NCBI RefSeq assembly: GCF_001679785.1
Contig: NZ_CP016286.1
Span: 4,908,501 to 4,972,500, forward strand
Direction of reading: 5' to 3'
Length of the DNA: 64,000 bases
Origin: Rhizobium leguminosarum
Lineage (GTDB): Bacteria > Pseudomonadota > Alphaproteobacteria > Rhizobiales > Rhizobiaceae
Shown here: positions 1 through 8,100 of the stretch, one piece after another
How the letters are laid out: every line of letters starts with the position of its first letter
Position numbering within the stretch: the first letter of the stretch is position 1
Program-made: the position numbers and the translations under genes
Notes under the pieces: generated by a model
Database searches by the model: none
Told to the model about the DNA's origin: nothing
Seen by the model: the letters and a program-made list of their open reading frames with translations, nothing else

Positions 1-748
1 CCATCACCGTATCCTCGGCTTCGAGCGGACCTTCCGCCGTCATGATCTTCCAGCCGGAGCCGAACGGGCCGAGCGAGGCGGCATCCCCCGTGACGAACCG
101 GCCGCCAAGGCTCTCGAAATAGCGGCGATAGGCCGATGTCAGCGCATGCGGGTCGAGCACCGACCAGGGATCGCGCCAGTGGATACCGCCGGCGAAATCG
201 CCGGTCATATGCGGTTCCATGCGGGCGATATCGGCCGGAGTCAGGCTGTCATACTCCACGCCGAATTCATTCTGCCAAAGTGCTGCCTCTGCAAAGGCCC
301 CGTCGCGCTTGGCTTCAGTGCGGAAAATCTTGATCCAGCCGTCCTTGCGGATCAGCCCTTCGGCCTGCGACGCTTCGATCAGATCCTTATGTTCGACGAT
401 CGAATTTTCGATCAGCGGCGCATAGGCCCGGGTGATGATCGCGTGGCGTCGCGCATTGGAGTTCCACCAGTAGCGGGCGAGAAAGGCGATCTGGCTCGGC
501 AGCGTGCGCAGGTGATAATGCGCGTCGATGCGGTTATTCAGCGCATAACGCAGCAAAAGGCCGAGCTGCTGGGGAAAACCGTAGGGTGCTACACCTTCGC
601 GCTGGATCAGGCCGGCATTGCCGAAGGAGGTTTCGTTACCCGGATCTTTGCGGTCGATCAGCGTCACCTGCCGGCCGCGCCGCTGAAGATGGATGGCCGT
701 GGAAACCCCGACGATGCCGGCGCCGAGCACAATTGCGTTTTTCGCCAT
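1..748 (-). CDS. FAD-dependent oxidoreductase, DadA-like (C-terminal part outside window)
   Basis: Reading the minus strand from an ATG at 748 gives an N-terminal Rossmann FAD motif (GAGIVGVST, residues 8-16) followed by an acidic residue after the second strand (TLID). This is the layout of the DAO/DadA family of D-amino acid dehydrogenases and related amine oxidases. The frame stays open to base 1, so the C-terminus lies outside the window. An in-frame ATG at 760 is an alternative start; neither has a strong ribosome site. It lies 76 bases downstream of the methyltransferase gene on the same strand and may belong to the polyketide group, where it could oxidise the product. The substrate cannot be told from the sequence. 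Confidence 0.8.
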   Translation of the reverse strand, partial: MAKNAIVLGAGIVGVSTAIHLQRRGRQVTLIDRKDPGNETSFGNAGLIQREGVAPYGFPQQLGLLLRYALNNRIDAHYHLRTLPSQIAFLARYWWNSNARRHAIITRAYAPLIENSIVEHKDLIEASQAEGLIRKDGWIKIFRTEAKRDGAFAEAALWQNEFGVEYDSLTPADIARMEPHMTGDFAGGIHWRDPWSVLDPHALTSAYRRYFESLGGRFVTGDAASLGPFGSGWKIMTAEGPLEAEDTVM

Positions 749-824
749 TTCCGCTTGCATTCCGCTTTGTTTGTCGGGGTGAAAATGCCCGGGCCGATAC
801 CGCGACGCAAACGGAAAATCGCAT

Positions 825-1325
825 TCATTTCAAAATCATTGCGCTTTTCAGTGCGGCATTTTCAGCCTTCACGCGGACATGGAGGATAAGCGCGTTGAGA
901 AGGGAAAAGACGATCGCGTAAAGCGGCAGGCCGAAGGCGAGGGGAAGGGCGGCGATCTCGCCGACGACGATCGCATAGTTCGGATGGTGGAGGAAACGAT
1001 AGGGCCCGGATCTGACGAGCGGCGCGCCGGGCAGGATGATGATACGCGTCGTCCAGCGGCCTTTCAGCGTCGCCAGTACCCAGAGCCGCAGCGCCTGCAG
1101 CCCCATGAACACCAGAAACCAGAAGAGCGCGACCGGCCTGCCTGGTGCAGTGAGCCAGAGGCCGATGATCCAGCCGGCATGCAGCGCCACCATGACGGGA
1201 TAATGCTCGGGTGCGACCTCTCTGGCGCCTCTGGCAAGAAGCGCCGCCGTGTTGCGCCGGGCGAGCACAAGTTCTCCCAGCCGCTGCAGCGTCACGAAGG
1301 CAAGGAGGGCGATCGACGGCCACAT
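825..1325 (-). CDS. Isoprenylcysteine carboxyl methyltransferase (ICMT)-family membrane protein
   Basis: A 166-residue protein with four to five hydrophobic segments and the conserved ICMT/PEMT C-terminal pattern, in which GPYRFLHHPNY is followed by a glycine/alanine-rich helix that binds S-adenosylmethionine. The start ATG at 1325 overlaps the TGA of the polyketide synthase by one base; a GTG at 1328 is also possible. Bacterial ICMT-like enzymes next to type III polyketide synthases (Bacillus BpsB/YpbQ, Streptomyces SrsB) methylate alkylpyrone or alkylresorcinol products, so the same role is inferred here. A protein-prenyl substrate is unlikely because bacteria lack CaaX prenylation. Confidence 0.85.
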   Translation of the reverse strand: MWPSIALLAFVTLQRLGELVLARRNTAALLARGAREVAPEHYPVMVALHAGWIIGLWLTAPGRPVALFWFLVFMGLQALRLWVLATLKGRWTTRIIILPGAPLVRSGPYRFLHHPNYAIVVGEIAALPLAFGLPLYAIVFSLLNALILHVRVKAENAALKSAMILK

Positions 1326-2377
1326 CACGCGACCCTCCTGAGCGTCACGCAGCTGGCTGAAAAGCCCGGTCCCATCGCGATCATCGCGGCGCGCGCCGGC
1401 AATCCGGCGCGGATCGCCCGCTCCAGCACGAAGAGGATGGTCGGCGAGGACATGTTGCCGTATTCGGCAAGCACGGCGCGTTCGTGATCCAACGTGCCCG
1501 GTGCCATCGAAAGCGCGCTCTCCATCGCAGCCAGCACCTTCGTGCCGCCGGGATGGCAGATGAAGCGGTCGATATCCTCCACCCTCAGCCCGTTTCGCGC
1601 CAGAATGGCCTTTACCGCCGGGCCGAGTTCCTTTTCGGCAAAGGGCGGCAGCGATTGCGCCAGCACGATACCGAAGCCGCCGTCATCGATCTTCCAGCCC
1701 ATGATATCGAGCGTGTCGGGAAAAAGATGTTCGCCGGTCGATTCCACCTCCGCCAGCCCGCCTTCGCCTGATCGCAGCACGCAGGCGGCCGCGCCGTCGC
1801 CAAAAAGCGCTGTTGCGATGATGTTCGGGCGCGTCAGCTCGTCCAGCCGGAAGGCCAGCGTGCAAAGCTCGATCGAGACGAAAAGCACAACAGCGCCCGG
1901 CCGGCTCCGCGCCAGCCTTGAGGCGATCGCAAAGCCCGACACGCCGGCAGCACAGCCGAGCCCGAAGACCGGCACGCGTTCGATGTCGGGTCTGAAACCC
2001 ATCCGGCCAGCTAGCCGCGCATCGAGGCTCGGCGTCGTAAAACCGGTGGAGGAGACGGTCACGACACAGTCGACATCGCTGGCCTCAAGCCCTGCCTGGC
2101 GAAGGGCAGAGGTGGCAGCTTCGACGAAAAGCCCGCCTGCCACCTCTGCAAAGGCCTGCATCCGGTCCTGCCAGCCATGCGGCTCGTCGAACCAGGCAAG
2201 CGGGCGCGCCGCATGGCGCTTTTCGATGCCGGCGCTATCGAAGACACGGGCAAGATGGCGGAAATCCTCGAAACGGTCGGCAAACAGCCGGGCGGAGGCT
2301 TCGACCGCCTGTTTTTGGAAAATGACATGTTCGGGTGTGGCAACGGCGAGGCTGACGAGTTTGACGGTGTCGGTCAC
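1325..2377 (-). CDS. Type III polyketide synthase (chalcone/stilbene synthase family)
   Basis: A 350-residue protein of normal length for the family. It carries the Cys-His-Asn catalytic triad in the expected order: Cys142 in FGLGCAAG, His275 in ICHPGG, and Asn308 in YGNMSSPT. The frame runs further upstream, but the GTG at 2377 is chosen because AAGGAG sits eight bases before it and the homologous region starts there. Such enzymes extend an acyl-CoA starter with malonyl-CoA into pyrones, resorcinols or phloroglucinols. With the overlapping methyltransferase it forms a BpsA-BpsB-like pair. It is divergent from the TPR/ECF-sigma genes across 166 bases. Product unknown. Confidence 0.92.
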   Translation of the reverse strand: MTDTVKLVSLAVATPEHVIFQKQAVEASARLFADRFEDFRHLARVFDSAGIEKRHAARPLAWFDEPHGWQDRMQAFAEVAGGLFVEAATSALRQAGLEASDVDCVVTVSSTGFTTPSLDARLAGRMGFRPDIERVPVFGLGCAAGVSGFAIASRLARSRPGAVVLFVSIELCTLAFRLDELTRPNIIATALFGDGAAACVLRSGEGGLAEVESTGEHLFPDTLDIMGWKIDDGGFGIVLAQSLPPFAEKELGPAVKAILARNGLRVEDIDRFICHPGGTKVLAAMESALSMAPGTLDHERAVLAEYGNMSSPTILFVLERAIRAGLPARAAMIAMGPGFSASCVTLRRVA

Positions 2378-2543
2378 AGAATTCTCCTTGTCCCTCCGGC
2401 GGACGAAGGAAAACACGCGGACGCCCAAATTATTCAGCTCTGAAGCTTCACGAAAGGGTGAAGAAAGAAATGCAAGCGGCAGCCGAATAAAGCTGGATGC
2501 AGCGGTGTTCTTTCGTCGCAACGTCACTTTCGAGGAGTTCCCC

Positions 2544-3080
2544 ATGACGATCATGACAGCCCGCATCGCTTCCATCATTCTCGGCGGCTGCCTTGCCGCT
2601 TCTGTAGCCTCTGGACCGGTCTTTGCGGTCGGCGATGACAGCAGCACGACCCCGGTCTGCAAGAAGGGCGAGATCTACGACCAGAAGACCAAGAAATGTG
2701 TCAAGCAGCAGAGCGCCAACGTCTCCGACGAGAACCGCGCCGACTATGCCTATTCGCTGGCCAAGGCCGGTCGCTACGAGGAGGCGCTTGCCATGCTCGA
2801 CACGGTCAAGGATCAGAACACCGCCGAAGTGCTCAATTATCGCGGCTATGCCACGCGCAAGCTCGGCCGCACCGACGAAGGCATCTCCTATTACCTGCAG
2901 TCGGTGAAGATGGACCCGCAATACGCCAAGGTCCGCGAATATCTCGGCGAAGCCTACATCATCAAGGGTCAGCTCGATCTCGCCAAGGACCAGCTGAAGT
3001 CAATCAAGGCGATCTGCGGTACGGCTTGCGAGGAATATCAGGATCTGAACGCTGCAATCCTCGATCCCTCGAAGATCTGA
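2544..3080 (+). CDS. Secreted tetratricopeptide-repeat protein
   Basis: A 178-residue protein with an N-terminal signal peptide (hydrophobic stretch residues 7-28 ending in PVFA), so it is probably periplasmic. A short cysteine-containing stretch (VCKKGEIYDQKTKKCV) follows, then about three TPR units from residue 63 (YAYSLAKAGRYEEAL, LNYRGYATRKLGRTDEGI, REYLGEAYIIKGQLDLA). Two more cysteines lie near the C-terminus (CGTAC) and could form disulfides. The ATG at 2544 has GAGGAG at 2532-2537. It is followed 47 bases later by the ECF sigma gene, suggesting co-transcription. A scaffolding or stress-sensing role is only inference. Confidence 0.88.
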   Translation: MTIMTARIASIILGGCLAASVASGPVFAVGDDSSTTPVCKKGEIYDQKTKKCVKQQSANVSDENRADYAYSLAKAGRYEEALAMLDTVKDQNTAEVLNYRGYATRKLGRTDEGISYYLQSVKMDPQYAKVREYLGEAYIIKGQLDLAKDQLKSIKAICGTACEEYQDLNAAILDPSKI

Positions 3081-3127
3081 TCAGCAGGCCACGGGCAGGA
3101 AAATGGAAGCACGAAAGGGATGTCAGA

Positions 3128-3733
3128 ATGTCGGTCGCGCGCACGCATTTTCCTGCCTATAGTCGCGCCAGAATGGAATCGCCGGTTCATCCGGCGGTTT
3201 CGAAAAATGCAGGATTGGCGGAGGCGGCCATCGCGAGCGAAGCGGATATCAGGAGCGGCCTGACGGAAAATCTGGCAAGGCTGTGGCGTTATGGTCTCGT
3301 TCTCTCGCATCAGCGCGATGTCGCCGACGACCTGGTCCAGGCGACCTGCCTTCGTGCGCTGGAGCGCGCCGATCAATTCATCCCCGGCACCCGGCTCGAC
3401 CGCTGGCTGTTTTCGATCCTGCACTCGATCTGGCTGAACGAGATCCGCTCCCGCCGGGTGCGCCAGGGCCAGGGTTTCGTCGATGCCGGGGAGACGCTGA
3501 CCTTCGACGGTGCGCACGACACCGAAACCCATGTGATGGCGGGGCAGGTGCTGAAACAGGTGAATGCGCTGCCCGAGGCGCAGAGGACGGTGGTTTTTCT
3601 CGCCTATGTGGAAGGACTTTCCTATCGCGAGGTTGCAGGCATATTGGATATCCCGATCGGAACCGTGATGAGCCGGCTGGCGGCTGCCCGCGCCAAGCTC
3701 TCCGACGCCGGACCGGAAGGGGGACGGCAATGA
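3128..3733 (+). CDS. ECF-family RNA polymerase sigma factor
   Basis: A 201-residue protein with sigma region 2 (DDLVQATCLRALE ... RLDRWLFSILHSIWLNEIRSR, residues about 60-110) and sigma region 4.2 helix-turn-helix (LPEAQRTVVFLAYVEG ... YREVAGILDIPIGTV). The first ATG has AAAGGGA upstream; an internal ATG at 3173 would shorten it by 15 residues to the usual ECF start. Its stop overlaps the start of the next gene (ATGA), the standard sigma/anti-sigma arrangement. It probably directs transcription of a small regulon in response to an envelope signal. I saw no clear autoregulatory promoter by eye. Confidence 0.92.
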   Translation: MSVARTHFPAYSRARMESPVHPAVSKNAGLAEAAIASEADIRSGLTENLARLWRYGLVLSHQRDVADDLVQATCLRALERADQFIPGTRLDRWLFSILHSIWLNEIRSRRVRQGQGFVDAGETLTFDGAHDTETHVMAGQVLKQVNALPEAQRTVVFLAYVEGLSYREVAGILDIPIGTVMSRLAAARAKLSDAGPEGGRQ

Positions 3734-4533
3734 CGACGAAACACATCATTCCCTCCGACGAGGACCTGACCGCCTTCATCGATGGCGAATTGACAGCCGA
3801 AGAGGCTGCGCGCATTGAAGCTATTGTGAACGAAGACGAGAGCGTCGCCGAGCGGCTGGAATTGCTGGCACGCGCCAGCCTGCCGTTCAAGCAGGCCTTC
3901 GCCCCGCTGCTCGCCGAAGCGCCGCGCGAGAAGCTGCAGGCGATGCTTGCCGCCATCCCTGTGCAGGAAAGCGCAAAATCCAGCCCCGCGCCCGTATTCG
4001 CCAGCCGCCGCCGCTTCCTCGGCGCGCTCGCCGCCTCGCTGGTCGCCGGCATCGCCATCGACCGCGCCGTCATCGGCATCGGAGCACGCTTTTCGGCAAA
4101 GGACGAAAACAGCGAGTGGCGCGCCGTCGTCGCCGACTATATCTCGCTCTATACCGCCGAAACGCTCGCCGGCCCCGCCCCCGGCAGGGAGGACCAGGCC
4201 GCCCAACTCGCCGGTCTTGACGAGAAGCTCGGTCTGTCGCTCTCCCCCGAAGCCGTCTCGCTGCCGGGGATCGATTTCAAACGCGCCCTGCTGCTGCAAT
4301 ATGATGGTAAGGCGCTCGCCCAGATCGCCTATCTCGACCCCGAGACCGGGCCGATGGCGCTCTGCATCGTCAAGTCTGACGCTGGGCCGAAGGCGCCGGA
4401 CCTCGAAAACCGCAAAGGTATGAATGTCGTCTACTGGTCGAACGCGACGCACGCCTTCATGCTGATCGGCCGCATCCCCGTAGACCGGGTGCAGGAATTG
4501 GCGGAGAACGCCCGGAGCAGGCTTTCAAGCTGA
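3730..4533 (+). CDS. Membrane-anchored anti-sigma factor
   Basis: A 267-residue protein whose start overlaps the sigma factor stop by four bases. The cytoplasmic N-terminus has the anti-sigma signature SDEDLTAFIDGELTAEEAARIE (residues 9-30) but lacks the HxxxCxxC zinc motif. An arginine-rich stop (SRRRRFLGALAASLVAG) and one membrane segment follow at about residues 92-115, then a periplasmic C-terminal domain of about 150 residues ending in VYWSNATHAFMLIGRIP. This matches the rhizobial transmembrane anti-sigma type that sequesters its cognate ECF sigma. The signal that releases the sigma factor is not evident. Confidence 0.88.
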   Translation: MTTKHIIPSDEDLTAFIDGELTAEEAARIEAIVNEDESVAERLELLARASLPFKQAFAPLLAEAPREKLQAMLAAIPVQESAKSSPAPVFASRRRFLGALAASLVAGIAIDRAVIGIGARFSAKDENSEWRAVVADYISLYTAETLAGPAPGREDQAAQLAGLDEKLGLSLSPEAVSLPGIDFKRALLLQYDGKALAQIAYLDPETGPMALCIVKSDAGPKAPDLENRKGMNVVYWSNATHAFMLIGRIPVDRVQELAENARSRLSS

Positions 4534-4567
4534 CCAGCTCTGCGGACTTCAGCTTCGCCGGGTTTTC

Positions 4568-4985
4568 TTGGGGAGCGCATTTGAGCTCGAAATTGACGCT
4601 TTGAAGAAGGACATCGGCTTCACCACGGTCGGACAGGGCGCTGTCGTCAGGCTCGACGCCTTTCCCTTCACTCGCTACGGAACGATCGCAGCCCACGTCA
4701 CCAAGATTGCGGCAGATGCGATCCTCGAACCCGACGCGGCACGCCGTGAGGGCGACCCCGCGGCACGACGGCCGGAGACAACGTTCGACGGCGCCGAAAC
4801 AATGCGGACCTCTCGCTTTCCCGATATCACCAAGCCTGAGGCTTATTAAATTTCAGCAGATGACCGTAACGTCAATTTAAGTGCCGCCGTGGCAGCAATT
4901 GCGGAGGTTCGGACGGGCGAGCACCAGGATCCTGGAATATGTCTTCTGGCCTTCGATAGAGGAGAAAGCGCTTCAGGAGCGTTAG
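4568..4985 (+). pseudogene. Decayed C-terminal end of an HlyD/PrtE-type secretion adaptor
   Basis: Frame 2 encodes a stretch very like the last beta-domain of HlyD-family type I secretion adaptors: KKDIGFTTVGQ, then LDAFPFTRYGTI, then VTKIAADAI. It meets a TAA at 4847-4849, continues in the same frame as LSAAVAAIAEVRTGEH, and then needs a one-base shift near 4925 to read RILEYVFWPSIEEKALQER followed by TAG at 4983-4985. That is the typical HlyD C-terminus. The membrane-anchor and coiled-coil parts are absent. The gene is therefore 5'-truncated, has a nonsense codon and a frameshift, and is a fossil. It lies directly upstream of the RTX protease, the natural client of such a secretion system. 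Confidence 0.85.
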
Positions 4986-5106
4986 TTACTAGGTCAAAAA
5001 AACTTTCCTGAAGAGAAATAAAGCTTTTAGTTGAATTTTCCTCTGATTTCGGGCAGAGGGAAACCGGCATTAGGCGCGGCGAATGGAATAGGCAAACGGG
5101 TATTTT

Positions 5107-8100
5107 ATGACGAATCTTATTACTTGGATGAAGTACGTCAATTCGACAGGGGATCAGAGAATTGACGGGCTGTTCGGCGGCACTGCCTGGGACGGGACGA
5201 TAACATATGCGTTCCCCACTCTCTCGACATCATATTCCTATAGCGGCGAGAAAGATTTCGATTTTTCGTCGATTTCCTCGCAACAGCAGTCTGTAGCCTT
5301 ATTTTTTATGGAGCAATCCTATGGAAACGCGGCAAATGACGGCTTTTCGGTTGAGGGGTTTACGAACGCCAACTTTGAGGCCGGAAGCGCGGATACCGCA
5401 ACGGTGCGGTTCGCTCAGTCGTCGGATCCAGAGCTTGTGACAGCATGGGCCTATTATCCGGATGCTGGCATCAGCGGCGGCGATATCTGGTTCGGGACGG
5501 AATATGCCGGCACGGAATCCGACTATCGCTATCCGGAGTTCGGCAATTATGCGGGACATACCCTGGCGCATGAACTGGGTCACGCTCTCGGGCTGAAACA
5601 TGCTCACGAACCGGATTTCTTTTACAATCCCACGGTCGTTCCGCGTGCCTACGATTCGGTCGAATATACGATCATGACCTACCGCACATATGTCGGAGAT
5701 AATGGGGACGGGTACGAGTATGAACATGACGGGGCGCCACAGACCTTCATGATGCTCGACATCGCCGCCCTGCAGGAAATGTATGGTGCGGACTACACGA
5801 CGAACAATGGCGATACCGTCTATAAGTGGAATCCGAACGAAGGCGTCACCTATGTCGACGGGGTGGCCGCCATCACCCCCGATGCCAACCGGATCTTCGC
5901 AACAATCTGGGACGGCGGTGGTATCGATACCTATGATTTGAGCGCTTATACCACCGCCCTCAAGATCGACTTGCAAGCAGGGGGGTATTCGGTCTTTTCC
6001 CAGAGCCAGTTGGCCGATCTGTGGGGTGGTCCGAACAATGGCTATGCCCGCGGCAACATTTTCAACGCACTTCTTTATAACGGCAACGTTGCGTCCTTGA
6101 TCGAGAACGTTCAGGCCGGCTCCGGCAACGACAACATTATAGGCAACGAAGCGAACAATACGCTTTGGGGCAATGCCGGAAATGATTCCCTTTATGGTGG
6201 TGCCGGCGCTGACACATTGATTGGAGGGGCTGGTTCCGACTGGATGGTGGGCGGGGTGGGTAACGACCTCTATGTTGTCGACGATAATTTCGATTTTGTG
6301 ATCGAGAGCCCGAATCAGGGGACGGACACAGTTCAGACGGCGCTTTCAAGTTATACGCTCCGCGAAAATATCGAGACCCTGACCTATACGGGATCCGCCA
6401 GCTTCACCGGCACCGGCAATGCGCTCGCCAACACGATCACCGGCGGCGCCGGCAACGATACGCTGAACGGCGGAGCCGGTGCGGACAGCTTGATCGGCGG
6501 TGCGGGCGACGACACCTATATCGTCGATCATGCCGGCGACATCGTCACCGAAGCCGCTGATGAGGGGATCGACACGGTTCGCGCGACATCGGCGAACTAT
6601 ACGCTTGGCGCCAATCTCGAGAACCTCACCTATATCGGAACGGCGGCCTTTACCGGGACGGGCAATGACCTTGCCAACACGATCAGGGGTGCGGCAGGTG
6701 CCGACACCCTGGACGGGAAGGCCGGAGCAGACACCCTGATCGGCGGAGCGGGCAACGACACCTATACTGTCGATAACGTTGGCGATGTGGTCACCGAAGG
6801 ACTGAATGAAGGGACCGATCTGATCAAGACGGCGCTTTCAATCTATACGCTCGGCAACAATGTTGAGAACCTGCTCTATACGGGATCGGCCAGCTTCACC
6901 GGCACCGGCAATGCGCTCGTCAACACGATCACCGGCGGCGCCGGCCATGATCTGCTGGACGGCGGTGCCGGCAATGACACGCTGATCGGCGGAGCGGGCA
7001 ACGACATCTATGCGGTCGACAGTGCGAGCGATGTCGTCATCGAGGCGGTCAGTGCCGGCACCGACGAAATCCGCACGGCGCTTGCAGCCTATTCGATCGC
7101 CGCATTGGTCAATGTCGAGAACCTGAGCTACACGGGATCGGCCAACTTCACCGGCACTGGCAATGCGCTCGCCAACACGATCACCGGTGGCGCCGGCCAT
7201 GATCTGCTGAATGGCGGGGCAGGCGCCGACACACTGATCGGCGGTGCGGGCGACGACATCTATATCGTCGACAATGCCGGTGATGGCGTTGCCGAGAACG
7301 CCGCCGCGGGAACCGATACGGTTCGCACGACATTGGCAAGCTATGCGCTTGGCGCCAATCTCGAGAACCTCACTTATATCGGAACGGCGGCCTTTACCGG
7401 CACGGGCAATGATTTTGCCAACACGATCACTGGTGGTGTCGGCAACGACATCCTGGATGGTGCGTCTGGCGCTGACATACTGATCGGCGGAGCGGGCAAC
7501 GACACCTATATCGTCGACAATGCCGGCGACCTCGTCACCGAAGCGGCCGAGGTGGGTATTGACACGGTTCGCACGACGCTGGCCGCCTACACACTCGGCA
7601 ACAATGTCGAGAACCTGCTCTATACGGGATCCGCCAGCTTCACCGGCACCGGCAATGCGCTCGTCAACACGATCACCGGCGGCGCCGGCAACGACATACT
7701 GGACGGCGGGGCAGGTGCCGATAGCTTGATCGGCGGTGCGGGCAACGACATCTATGTGGTCGACACTGCGAGCGACGTCGTCACCGAGTTGGCCAGTGCC
7801 GGCACAGACGAAATCCGCACGTCGCTTGCGACCTATTCGATCGCTACACTGATCAATGTCGAGAACCTGAGCTACACGGGATCGGCCAACTTCACCGGCA
7901 CCGGCAATGCGCTGGCCAACACGATCACCGGCGGCGCCGGCCATGACACGCTGAATGGCGGGGCAGGCGCCGACATGATGATCGGCGGTGCGGGCGACGA
8001 CACCTATATCATCGACAATGCCGGCGACAGCGTTGCCGAGAACGCCGCCGCGGGAACCGACACGGTTCGCACGGCCCTGGCAAGCTATACGCTTGGCGCC

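Noticed and set aside
146..889. 247-residue plus-strand frame at the left edge
   Set aside because: The minus strand carries an FAD Rossmann motif in an open frame to the window edge, which explains this stretch.
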